A stretch of DNA of 9,335 bases from JBLHGU01 sp047615875 (GCA_047615875.1 JBLHGU010000205.1:1-9335); one strand, 5' to 3'; shown: positions 1 through 7,239, counted from the stretch's first letter. A program made the numbers and translations. The notes: generated from the letters alone by a model not told the origin.

Positions 1-744
1 GTGACCCTGTCTGCGGAGAATGGTCGATGGCAATTAGATCTGGAACAGTTGATTGATACCTTGCAGCCCGGCACAAAGGCCGTGGTACTGAACTCTCCAA
101 ACAATCCTACTGGTTGGGTGATGTCAGCTGAGGAACAAACCGCAGTGCTGGAGCATTGCCGTAAGCTAGGTATCTGGATTATTGGCGATGATGTTTATTC
201 CAGGCTATATCGTCATGGCCCAGCAGCGCCTTCCTTTCTAACCCTGGCTGATCAACAAGATCTGGTCATTTCTGTAAACAGTTTCTCAAAGTGCTGGTCC
301 ATGACTGGATGGCGACTTGGCTGGATAACAGCTCCCGCTGAGCTCGAAGCAAAGCTGGGGCAACTGACAGAGTTTAATACCAGTTGTACGCCAGGCTTTA
401 TACAGGCAGCAGGAATCGTGGCACTGCAACAGGGCGAAGCGGATATCGTCGATCTTCTGCAAAAGATTTATGCCGGCTATGCTCTCGCCGAGACACGCCT
501 GTCACATTTCGAACGGGTGCAATTTGTTCAACCCGATGGAGCTTTTTACTGCTTTTTCAAACTAGATGGTTTACAGGATAGTGTTTCCACCGCCAAAGAA
601 ATCTTGCATAAAACCAAAGTAGGACTGGCTCCTGGTATCGCATTTGGTGACGAGGGCGAGGGCTATCTACGCCTTTGCTATGCGCAGCCAATTGATGTGC
701 TGGAACAGGCCTTTGATCGCCTGACACCATTTCTTTCGGCTTAA
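1..744 (+). CDS. Class I/II PLP-dependent aminotransferase, 5'-truncated by the window edge
   Basis: This is the C-terminal 247 residues of a fold-type I aminotransferase; family members are usually about 390 residues, so roughly 140 N-terminal residues lie before the window, and the GTG at base 1 is not the real start. Visible landmarks, numbered from base 1, are the NSPNNPTG motif at 31-38 (its second Asn contacts the cofactor ring), DDVY at 63-66 (Asp to the pyridine nitrogen, Tyr to the ring oxygen), SFSK at 94-97 with Lys97 as the Schiff-base lysine, MTGWRLGW at 101-108 with the phosphate-binding Arg, and YLRL at 222-225 with the Arg that binds the substrate alpha-carboxylate. The domain is intact to its stop TAA. 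The enzyme would be cytoplasmic and swap amino groups between an amino acid and a 2-oxo acid. The amino-acid specificity (aspartate, aromatic or other) cannot be read from this part. Confidence 0.93.
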   Translation: MTLSAENGRWQLDLEQLIDTLQPGTKAVVLNSPNNPTGWVMSAEEQTAVLEHCRKLGIWIIGDDVYSRLYRHGPAAPSFLTLADQQDLVISVNSFSKCWSMTGWRLGWITAPAELEAKLGQLTEFNTSCTPGFIQAAGIVALQQGEADIVDLLQKIYAGYALAETRLSHFERVQFVQPDGAFYCFFKLDGLQDSVSTAKEILHKTKVGLAPGIAFGDEGEGYLRLCYAQPIDVLEQAFDRLTPFLSA

Positions 745-765
745 TTGAAAGTCGTCTCATTTGCG

Positions 766-777
766 GAGTTGCAACTC
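766..777. repeat. 12-base perfect palindrome between aminotransferase and cysteine-cluster gene
   Basis: GAGTTGCAACTC is its own reverse complement. It sits 22 bases after the aminotransferase stop and 30 bases before the next start. It has no loop and no immediate T-run, so it is a poor intrinsic terminator. A dimeric regulator could bind it, but nothing identifies one. Confidence 0.35.
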
Positions 778-807
778 ACATTTTGAAATTTCACCACAGG
801 TAAGCGA

Positions 808-1197
808 GTGAAGGAGTGCAATCAGTGCGGAAAATGTTGCATCATCTACGGTGATGGTGGACTGTCTGTTTTACCGGCTGAGGTAGATTGGTGGGAAACC
901 TACCGCCCGGAAATTTCCACCTACGTTAATAAAGGAAAAATCTGGTTTAGTCCCACTACCGGCAAACAATTAGAACGCTGTCCCTGGCTACGTAAAAAAC
1001 CTAACGAGAATAAGTATTTTTGCCGCATTTATCACGACCGTCCCGATGACTGTAAGCAGTACCCAACCTCTATAGCCGAGATGATACGTGATGGCTGTGA
1101 AATGTTAGGACCAAGGGATCACCTTGATCAGGAACAGGCTCAACGAACCCTGGACCGGCTTATGTCTGATAGCCGGCCTGCTCTAGGCGAATCTTGA
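808..1197 (+). CDS. YkgJ-type cysteine-cluster protein (CxxCxxCC, putative metal-binding)
   Basis: This is a 129-residue protein with the cysteine pattern of the YkgJ family, whose members are thought to bind zinc or an iron-sulfur centre and mostly have no known function. Cys4, Cys7, Cys10 and Cys11 form the N-terminal CxxCxxCC cluster. Cys58 (RCPWL), Cys72 (FCRIY) and Cys82 follow, with the family-typical RPDDC at 78-82, and Cys97 is an extra cysteine. There is no signal peptide or membrane segment, so it is probably cytoplasmic. The GTG start at 808 is chosen because it is the only start that keeps the first cysteine cluster near the N-terminus, and AGGTAAG lies just upstream at 798-804. 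It follows the aminotransferase by 63 bases on the same strand and may be co-transcribed. The length fits small members of the family. The fold assignment is firm; the function is unknown. Confidence 0.87.
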   Translation: MKECNQCGKCCIIYGDGGLSVLPAEVDWWETYRPEISTYVNKGKIWFSPTTGKQLERCPWLRKKPNENKYFCRIYHDRPDDCKQYPTSIAEMIRDGCEMLGPRDHLDQEQAQRTLDRLMSDSRPALGES

Positions 1198-1242
1198 ATT
1201 TAGTCCCGCTGACAAGAGTTGTAATTTAAGCGACCGATTCAT

Positions 1243-2070
1243 TCATCGCTTCTTATAGCAAAGAAATCTCAGTGGAGTGTACTCTCCTACCCCTGGATTC
1301 AGGGCTCGGGTAAAAAACGAGACAAAATGAGAATTACGTTTGAATTCAGATCCTGTCCCGTCAAGGAATGCTTGATGAAGCACTCTGGTCACAAAATAGT
1401 GCGTGGACAGGTAGTTTTCTTCTGAGTTATCGAAAATATCTAACTGTTGATGAGCAAAAAAATCATCCTGCAGATAAAGATTATGATGCGCAGGTGGAAG
1501 CTTCTCGATACCAAATTCGGAGCGCGCATCATTAAGCTGATTCAAGCCAGAGTTAAAACATTCGATAAAGATGAGCAAACCGTTTGAACCGACCTTATCG
1601 ACCAGGTTTTGTAGTGCCCTGGCTTGATCCTCCGGATTTAGAAGATTGATCAGTACGCGCTGACATATCAACACATCGATGTCGTCAGGAATAGTTTCAG
1701 CCTGACGAATATCTCCTGGGTAAATCTCTACAGGGCTCGATTCGAATCGTTTGACTGCAACCTCTCGAAGAGAATCTGTGTATTCCAGGCCGCAAATCTG
1801 CGCTGTGGGAAACTCCTTTTGCAGAACTTCCAGTGAATAACCATTACCGCAACCGACATCCATAATTTTGACGGCTTCAGGCTGACGTGCGTTCTTAGCC
1901 AGATAATCGTTGATACGCCGTAAAATAAACTCCGTCTCCTGTTGGCGAATATAGGCGTCGGCCATAGTGCTACTTGGCGCATCCTTTTCAGCATTGGCTA
2001 CTTTATCGTAGTGCTGTTTAATAACTTCATCGTAGTTTGCGGAAATTTCCTGGTCGCTAGTTTTTGACAT
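1243..2070 (-). CDS. Class I SAM-dependent methyltransferase, substrate unknown
   Basis: This is a 275-residue Rossmann-fold methyltransferase. Motif I, KIMDVGCGNGY at residues 68-78, is the glycine-rich SAM-binding loop. The acidic residue ending the second strand is Glu96 (GLEYTD, 94-99), and YPGDIRQAE at 117-125 supplies the usual adenine-side Asp120. Strand 4 is IDVLICQRVLINLLNP, 131-146, and strand 5 is NGLLIFIECFNSG, 163-175. Residues 1-60 form a polar, probably helical lid, and the last 100 residues make a C-terminal extension beyond the core. No signal peptide or membrane segment is present. It is convergent with the cysteine-cluster gene (45-base gap) and divergent from paaK. No strong Shine-Dalgarno is visible before the ATG. 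Related proteins methylate small molecules, sugars, lipids or quinones. The neighbours do not decide among these, so only the class is assigned. Confidence 0.88.
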   Translation of the reverse strand: MSKTSDQEISANYDEVIKQHYDKVANAEKDAPSSTMADAYIRQQETEFILRRINDYLAKNARQPEAVKIMDVGCGNGYSLEVLQKEFPTAQICGLEYTDSLREVAVKRFESSPVEIYPGDIRQAETIPDDIDVLICQRVLINLLNPEDQARALQNLVDKVGSNGLLIFIECFNSGLNQLNDARSEFGIEKLPPAHHNLYLQDDFFAHQQLDIFDNSEENYLSTHYFVTRVLHQAFLDGTGSEFKRNSHFVSFFTRALNPGVGEYTPLRFLCYKKR

Positions 2071-2102
2071 TGTATTTACTGATAATTAGAGCTTAAAAGG
2101 AT

Positions 2103-2126
2103 AATTCGACTTAGCAGCGTCGAATT
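2103..2126. repeat. 8-base inverted repeat with 8-base spacer upstream of the methyltransferase
   Basis: AATTCGAC at 2103-2110 is the reverse complement of GTCGAATT at 2119-2126, separated by an 8-base spacer. The right arm overlaps a second perfect palindrome, TCGAATTCGA, at 2120-2129. The centre lies about 45 bases upstream of the methyltransferase ATG on the minus strand, a plausible place for a dimeric regulator, but the role as an operator is inference. Confidence 0.35.
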
Positions 2127-2155
2127 CGAAGGCGATTCTAGTCTGATGATTGTCT

Positions 2156-2165
2156 ACTGTACAGT
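2156..2165. repeat. 10-base perfect palindrome in the divergent methyltransferase/paaK region
   Basis: ACTGTACAGT is self-complementary and lies near the middle of the 230-base region between the divergent methyltransferase and paaK genes. The symmetry does not extend further: the next flanking bases mismatch. It is too short to match the gammaproteobacterial LexA box (CTGT-N8-ACAG). Regulatory function is possible but unsupported. Confidence 0.25.
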
Positions 2166-2290
2166 CAGAAGAGTACCCTCTGAGACGACATTTATGCCGG
2201 GATATCGAATCATCCCGCACTGGCGAAGTAGTTGTCGAATCAGGTGACCAGCACGTACTATTGTGCTTTGAATATTATCGCCCTACTTTT

Positions 2291-2295
2291 TGGAG
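2291..2295 (+). promoter_or_regulatory. Ribosome binding site that sets the paaK start
   Basis: TGGAG lies 5 bases before the ATG at 2301. An in-frame TTG at 2232 would add 23 residues, but it has no comparable site and the added stretch does not resemble PaaK, so 2301 is the likely start. Confidence 0.6.
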
Positions 2296-2300
2296 CCCGC

Positions 2301-3593
2301 ATGACAACACGAGATCGATCTCAACTGGATCCTATCGAAACAGCAAGCATCGACGAATTACGTGCTTTGCAACTACAAAGACTCAAATGGAGTCTTTCTC
2401 ATGCTTATCGGAATGTTGCGTTTTACAAGTCTTCATTTGATGCCGCGGGTGTGCATCCTGATGATTTAAAGAGTCTGGACGACCTTTCTCGATTCCCTTT
2501 TACTGCCAAGACCGATCTGCGCGCTCATTATCCCTTTGGCATGTTTGCTGTGCCACGCGAGGATGTTATTCGAATCCACGCATCCAGCGGCACCACGGGT
2601 AAGCCGACTGTAGTTGGTTACACGAAGAATGACATCGACATGTGGGCCGAAATGATGGCTCGATCGATTCGCGCAGGCGGCGGTAAGCCCGGTGATTTAG
2701 TCCATATATCTTATGGTTACGGACTTTTCACTGGCGGACTCGGTGCCCACTATGGGGTTGAGAGGCTAGGATGTACTGCTATACCCATGTCTGGCGGCCA
2801 GACTGAAAAGCAAATCCAGTTAATTGAGGATTTTAAGCCTCGTGTCATTATGGTGACGCCATCTTACTGCCTCTCCCTCGCCGATGAGATGGAGCGACAA
2901 GGCCTGGACGCACCCAACTGTTCGCTGGAAATTGGCATTTTTGGTGCAGAGCCATGGACCAACCAGATGCGTGTGGAGATAGAAAGCAGGTTGGGCATTG
3001 ATGCAGTAGATATCTATGGTCTGTCAGAAATTATGGGACCAGGCGTCGCTCAGGAATGTATTGAAACTAAAGATGGCCCGACAATCTGGGAAGATCACTT
3101 TTATCCGGAAGTTGTCAACCCTGAAACTGGCCAGGTAGTAGCAGATGGTGAGCCCGGTGAGTTGGTTTTCACCACTTTGAGTAAGGAGGCTTTCCCGATG
3201 ATCCGCTACCGCACCCGCGACCTGACACGGCTTTTGCCGGGCACGGCTCGGACCATGCGCCGATTCGACAAGATTACTGGGCGTAGTGACGACATGATGA
3301 TTATTCGCGGAGTTAACGTATTCCCCACGCAGATCGAAGAGTTGATTCTGAAAATTGACGGCCTGTCACCGCATTATCAAATAGAGCTGTCCAAGCAGGG
3401 CCCAATGGATGCCATTACCATCAATGCCGAGCGATCAGTGGATACACCCGGTGAAAAATGCGAGGAACTGGCTAATCAACTCCAAAACAGTGTTAAATCC
3501 TTTGTAGGTGTCTCCAGTCAGGTTGTAGTGCATGAACCGGAAGGTGTGCCGCGTTCTTTAGGCAAGGCACAAAGGGTCATCGACAGCCGCTAA
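2301..3593 (+). CDS. paaK: Phenylacetate-CoA ligase
   Basis: This 430-residue ANL-superfamily adenylate-forming enzyme converts phenylacetate, ATP and CoA to phenylacetyl-CoA, the entry step of aerobic phenylacetate breakdown in the cytoplasm. From the ATG at 2301 the N-terminus contains LDPIETASIDEL (9-20), which closely matches my recollection of E. coli PaaK (about 437 residues) and supports this start. Key motifs are the ATP-binding loop SSGTTGKPTV at 95-104, FGAEPWT at 214-220, YGLSE at 239-243, IRYRTRD at 301-307 with the ribose-binding region, the hinge and C-domain segment GRSDDMMIIRGVNVFP at 327-342, and the C-terminal catalytic Lys422 in GKAQR. Nothing is missing. The surrounding genes are not the usual paa cluster: no paaABCDE, paaG, paaF, paaZ or paaX-type regulator is in the window, so the rest of the pathway must be elsewhere or absent. 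A role on another aryl acetate is possible. Confidence 0.93.
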   Translation: MTTRDRSQLDPIETASIDELRALQLQRLKWSLSHAYRNVAFYKSSFDAAGVHPDDLKSLDDLSRFPFTAKTDLRAHYPFGMFAVPREDVIRIHASSGTTGKPTVVGYTKNDIDMWAEMMARSIRAGGGKPGDLVHISYGYGLFTGGLGAHYGVERLGCTAIPMSGGQTEKQIQLIEDFKPRVIMVTPSYCLSLADEMERQGLDAPNCSLEIGIFGAEPWTNQMRVEIESRLGIDAVDIYGLSEIMGPGVAQECIETKDGPTIWEDHFYPEVVNPETGQVVADGEPGELVFTTLSKEAFPMIRYRTRDLTRLLPGTARTMRRFDKITGRSDDMMIIRGVNVFPTQIEELILKIDGLSPHYQIELSKQGPMDAITINAERSVDTPGEKCEELANQLQNSVKSFVGVSSQVVVHEPEGVPRSLGKAQRVIDSR

Positions 3594-3687
3594 CGAAATA
3601 CATTCAAGCTAATTTCACTCATATATCGGGTTTTAGGTAGTACGAAATTATTAAGAAATCGACAACGACGTTGCGATAATCAGCATC

Positions 3688-4448
3688 TTGGCGGAGAATG
3701 AACTGTTGGTGACGACTCAAAACTCTCTATTGGCTAGCAATAATAAATACTATGATCAGTTAGCGGGAGCACAATTTTCCTGGGAAGAAAGCATTCAGAA
3801 ATCTTTTTCTCTCGGACATGTGCTTTTGCGTTTAGGTACTATCCGCGGATCTATGGTAATCACCCTGGTCTCGGTGGTTATGTCGTGGCTAATTACAGCC
3901 GTTGTCATGCTGGTCTATCAGATGGAAGAAAGCTATATGGTAGCTGCTATTATTTCTACAGTGTGTCCATTACTGATAGCACCACCGGTTTCTTATGCAA
4001 TTCTAAACCTACTGGTGCGGCTCAAGCACGCCGAACAAATGGCCCGTCAGCTGGCCCAGCTTGATCCGCTGACTGGGGTACTTAATCGAACTTTCTTCTT
4101 TAGACGCATTCGGCAACTTCTTCAGAATAACTCGAATTCGACTCCACTCTCATTGCTTTTGATTGATCTGGATTTTTTTAAATCTGTGAATGATCAGCTA
4201 GGTCATGTTGAAGGTGATCGGGTTTTAATTCAGGTTTGTCAGTGTGTGAACGTGCGCAGAGAATTTGCGATGAATGCGTTAAGGAAATGAAACGAAATTA
4301 TCCAGATGTGGCTATTCCTTTTTCTGTAAGTATTGGCGGCAGCCAGACTAATAGTGAAATGACATCTTTGGAGCAGTTACTAGAATGCGCCGATCAGAAC
4401 TTGTATCGTGCCAAATCAGCGGGTCGCGGCCGCGTAGTTGTTAGCTAA
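3688..4448 (+). pseudogene. Membrane diguanylate cyclase (GGDEF) remnant with internal frame-changing deletion
   Basis: The first frame (TTG at 3688 to TGA at 4288-4290) encodes a soluble N-terminus of about 55 residues, two hydrophobic segments at about 57-77 and 84-108, and the opening of a GGDEF domain: LDPLTGVLNRTFF at 125-137, LLIDLDFFKSVNDQLGH at 157-173 (metal- and nucleotide-binding half) and EGDRVLIQV at 175-183. The end of the same domain resumes in another frame from about 4239 to 4448: SVCERAQRI, FSVSIGG, LLECADQNLYRAKSAGRGRV. The expected middle, about 33 residues with the GG(D/E)EF active-site loop and any RxxD inhibitory site, is absent. Comparison with intact domains implies loss of about 100 bases, with a length of the form 3n+1. 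The gene cannot make an active cyclase. The start is uncertain: TTG at 3706 or GTG at 3709 behind GGAG are alternatives. An assembly error at the junction is possible. Confidence 0.85.
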
Positions 4449-4461
4449 AAGTGAGAACAAT

Positions 4462-5859
4462 ATGAATCAACTCTGGAAAATGTCTGCGTTAGAAACTGCG
4501 CAGAAGGTAAAGGCTGGTGAACTTTCTGCTACAGAAGTTACTCGTTCAACCCTGCAGCGCATAGACGCGGTTAATCCGCAGCTCAATGCGATTATTGATG
4601 AAATGGCAGACGAGGCATTTCAGGCAGCTGCGAGCGTGGATGCTCGTATTGCCAATGGCGAGCCAGCTGGTGATCTGGCCGGTGTTCCGGTTACCGTTAA
4701 AGTAAATATTGATCAGACAGGCCATGCAACTACCAATGGCGTACGCATCCAGGAACATCAGATTGCACAACAGGATAGTCCAGTAGTCGCCAATTTTCGC
4801 AAGGCTGGAGCCATTATAGTTGGGCGTACCAACACTCCGGCATTTTCATTACGCTGGTTCACCCGAAACTCCTTGCATGGGCATACCTTAAATCCACGCA
4901 GTGCGAGCATCACACCAGGTGGTTCTTCAGGCGGAGCAGCGGCAGCGGTGGCATCTGGTATGGGTGCCATAGGCCATGGCACAGATATTGGTGGCTCGAT
5001 TCGCTACCCAGCCTACGCCTGTGGGCTACACGGGCTGCGACCAACCATTGGCAGAATACCGGCATGGAATGCCTCTGGACCGGATAGACATATTGGTGCT
5101 CAACTGATGGCAGTTTCGGGTCCCATCGCACGCACTATGGCTGATATTGAGTTGGGTTATAACGCCCTTTCACAACAAGACTTTCGTGATCCGTGGTGGG
5201 TGCCAATTGCAACTGATTTGCCTGCGCTACCAAAAAAGGCTGGCTTGTGTTTACGGCCAGACAATATGCAGGTCGAGGACTCAGTGATTGACGCGCTAAA
5301 AGATGCAGGCAAGCGACTTGAAGACGCAGGTTGGCAAGTTGACGAGGTTGACTGCCCAGGATTTTCCGAGGCGGCAAAGTTACAACTGCAATTGTGGGTA
5401 TCCGAGTTCACAATGGGTGGTGCTGCGGCAGTTGAAAAGGAGCAGGACCCGGATGCCTTGTTCGTACATCGGCAACTGTCCGAGACATGCGGTGATGTGG
5501 ATTTGAACTCGGTTATGTTAGCGTTACAAAATCGTGTGGGATTAATTCGGCAATGGCAATTATTCATGCAGGATTACCCTGTTTTAATATGCCCGGTTTC
5601 CGGTCAGATGCCCTTTAAGGACCTGCAGGATGTCAGCTCTGTGGAGGCCTTTAGTGAGATTATGGATGCTCAACTAACCCAACTTGGCTTACCGATATTG
5701 ACGTTACCAGGCTTAACAGTGAGTACCGGCATGGTCGGCAAATCGCCGGTTGGCGTACAACTTATTTCGGCCCGATACCGTGAAGATCAACTGTTCCGTG
5801 CAGGACGAGCAATTGAGACCGGCGGCATACCAGAAAGCCCTATCGACCCCTTCCCTTAG
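4462..5859 (+). CDS. Amidase-signature family amidohydrolase
   Basis: This is a 465-residue cytoplasmic hydrolase of the amidase-signature (AS) family, which cleaves C-N amide bonds and releases a carboxylic acid and an amine or ammonia. The full Ser-cisSer-Lys triad is visible, numbered from the ATG at 4462: Lys80 in VTVKVN, cis-Ser155 in the TPGGSSGG loop (151-158), and nucleophile Ser179 in GTDIGGSIRYPA (173-184). The spacings of 75 and 24 residues equal those of the well-known fatty acid amide hydrolase. The C-terminal VGVQLISARYREDQLFRAG is typical of the family. The start is taken at ATG 4462, with GTGAG at 4451-4455 in front; a TTG at 4438 would add 8 residues and overlap the GGDEF remnant. 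The nucleotide-sugar or tRNA-charging context of gatA is missing (no gatB or gatC), so this is a stand-alone amidase. The substrate (aliphatic, aryl or carbamoyl amide) is not predictable. Confidence 0.93.
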   Translation: MNQLWKMSALETAQKVKAGELSATEVTRSTLQRIDAVNPQLNAIIDEMADEAFQAAASVDARIANGEPAGDLAGVPVTVKVNIDQTGHATTNGVRIQEHQIAQQDSPVVANFRKAGAIIVGRTNTPAFSLRWFTRNSLHGHTLNPRSASITPGGSSGGAAAAVASGMGAIGHGTDIGGSIRYPAYACGLHGLRPTIGRIPAWNASGPDRHIGAQLMAVSGPIARTMADIELGYNALSQQDFRDPWWVPIATDLPALPKKAGLCLRPDNMQVEDSVIDALKDAGKRLEDAGWQVDEVDCPGFSEAAKLQLQLWVSEFTMGGAAAVEKEQDPDALFVHRQLSETCGDVDLNSVMLALQNRVGLIRQWQLFMQDYPVLICPVSGQMPFKDLQDVSSVEAFSEIMDAQLTQLGLPILTLPGLTVSTGMVGKSPVGVQLISARYREDQLFRAGRAIETGGIPESPIDPFP

Positions 5860-5880
5860 CCTGAACTTCAGTTGAAACAG

Positions 5881-7239
5881 TCACCCTGACAGGTAGGCTG
5901 GAAACCACAGTGTCAGGGCAGGAAAAGCGATTAGTATCGACACCCGTACGATCTCCGCTGCAAAGAATGGTACAACACCTTTAAACGTTTCGCGCATTGG
6001 CACATCGGTTGCAATGGCTGAAATAACGAAAACGTTCATCCCCACAGGAGGTGTTATCAACCCTAACTCCACCACGATGAGTGCCAGAATTCCAAACCAG
6101 ATTTTGAGATCCTCTGACGTCATACCAAAGGCCGCATCGCCAGCGGCAACATAGTCACCACCGTTAATGGTTACCAGCACTGGCCAGAAAAAGGGAATGG
6201 CCAACAAGATCATCGACAGGCTGTCCATCAAGCAACCAAGCAAAATCAGCGCGACCAGTAATAAAATCAAAATGCTCATGGCAGGAAGCCCTGACGAGAC
6301 CATCATTTCCGCGATGGCCTGGGGCACACCACCGCGAGACATAAAGATTTTCAACATCTCCGCACCAAGCAGAATCAGGTAGATCATACCGGCAGTTTTT
6401 GCCGTATCCAGCAAAGCGCCTTTCATAGCATCGAAATCCAGTAATCGACGCAAACTACCGTAAACCCAGACCAGAAATACACCAATGGCGGCAGCCGGGG
6501 TTGGATTGAAGAAACCGAAATAAATTCCGCCAATTACCAGGCCGAAAATGCTGAAAACTGGCAGTACTCTTAAGCTTGCAGAGATAAATTCCTGACTACT
6601 TGGTGCTTCGCCTGGAGGACCTGCCTCGGGCTTTATCGCCACGTAGATCATGATGGTGATAATAAAAAATACCACCGCAATTAGACCAGGAATCAGTGCC
6701 GCCATAAACATGGTGACAATATTCGCCTCAACGATAATGGCGTAGATAACCAGCACAACAGACGGTGGTATAAGAATACCCAGTACGCCACCCGCAGCCA
6801 CTGTACCCGTTGCAAGAGAGCCGATGTAGTTGTAACGCTTTAACTCGGGTAACGCCACCTGACCCATCGTAGAGGCCGTAGCCAGGGATGATCCACATAC
6901 CGAGCCAAAACCCGCGCAGGCCGCAATAGTGGCCATAGCCACACCGCCACGTAATCTGCCAAGCCAGGCATTGGCCGCACGAAAAAGATCTCTCGACAGA
7001 CCAGAGCGGGTTGCCAAATTGCCCATTAGGACAAACATGGGGATCACGGAAAGATCGTAGATAGAAAACTGACCATAGGCCAGAGTCTTCAACTGGCTCA
7101 TGAAAATCGATGGGCCATTTAATATGGTCACGCCTATTCCACCAATCAAAATCATGGAGTAGGCGATGGGAATTCGAAAAGCAATTAAGACTAAAAGTGC
7201 TGCAAGGCCACTAAAACCAATGAAGAGTGGATCATCCAT
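5881..7239 (-). CDS. dctM: TRAP transporter large permease subunit (DctM family)
   Basis: This is a 452-residue inner-membrane protein with about twelve hydrophobic segments, the channel-forming subunit of a tripartite ATP-independent periplasmic transporter driven by a sodium or proton gradient. Conserved DctM stretches are IPMFVLMGNLATRSGL at 66-81, CAGFGSVCGSSLATASTMG at 108-126, the hairpin GGVLGILIPPS at 150-160, NPTPAAAIG at 245-253, and GLITPPVGMNVFVI at 393-406. Between the strand ending PVLV and IWFGIL there is a polar loop at about 357-379 (NGGDYVAAGDAAFGMTSEDLK) that is some 15-20 residues longer than in the DctM proteins I know best. The ATG overlaps the end of the small permease gene by 8 bases (ATGGATGA), which indicates translational coupling. 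It is convergent with the amidase with a 21-base gap. The substrate is set mainly by the binding protein. Confidence 0.95.
   Translation of the reverse strand: MDDPLFIGFSGLAALLVLIAFRIPIAYSMILIGGIGVTILNGPSIFMSQLKTLAYGQFSIYDLSVIPMFVLMGNLATRSGLSRDLFRAANAWLGRLRGGVAMATIAACAGFGSVCGSSLATASTMGQVALPELKRYNYIGSLATGTVAAGGVLGILIPPSVVLVIYAIIVEANIVTMFMAALIPGLIAVVFFIITIMIYVAIKPEAGPPGEAPSSQEFISASLRVLPVFSIFGLVIGGIYFGFFNPTPAAAIGVFLVWVYGSLRRLLDFDAMKGALLDTAKTAGMIYLILLGAEMLKIFMSRGGVPQAIAEMMVSSGLPAMSILILLLVALILLGCLMDSLSMILLAIPFFWPVLVTINGGDYVAAGDAAFGMTSEDLKIWFGILALIVVELGLITPPVGMNVFVISAIATDVPMRETFKGVVPFFAAEIVRVSILIAFPALTLWFPAYLSG

Noticed and set aside
1228..1251. Bidirectional terminator between the convergent cysteine-cluster and methyltransferase genes (AAGCGA ... 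TCGCTT)
   Set aside because: The stem is only 6 base pairs with a 12-base loop, there is no T-run, and it overlaps the end of the methyltransferase coding region.
2156..2165. LexA/SOS box suggested by CTGTACAG
   Set aside because: The gammaproteobacterial LexA box needs CTGT and ACAG separated by about 8 bases; here they are directly joined.
2232..2300. N-terminal 23-residue extension of PaaK from a TTG codon
   Set aside because: It lacks a ribosome binding site, its sequence does not resemble PaaK, and the ATG at 2301 gives an N-terminus that lines up with known PaaK.
2150..2440. 96-codon plus-strand reading frame overlapping the paaK start
   Set aside because: It has no recognisable domain, overlaps the paaK coding region in another frame and ends inside it; it is a shadow.
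4200..4290. Programmed ribosomal frameshift joining the two GGDEF halves
   Set aside because: A frameshift would not restore the missing active-site segment, and no slippery heptamer with a downstream structure was seen.
4236..4448. Independent small gene of 70 codons starting at TTG 4236
   Set aside because: Its translation is plainly the C-terminal end of the GGDEF domain begun in the preceding frame, so it is treated as part of one broken gene.
5157..5567. 136-codon minus-strand reading frame inside the amidase gene
   Set aside because: It is antisense to a well-supported amidase, has a Ser/Cys/Thr-rich composition typical of antisense frames, and shows no domain.
5860..5880. Terminator between the convergent amidase and dctM genes (CTGAACTTCAG)
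   Set aside because: It is an 11-base near-palindrome with a one-base centre and no T-run, too short to form a stable hairpin.
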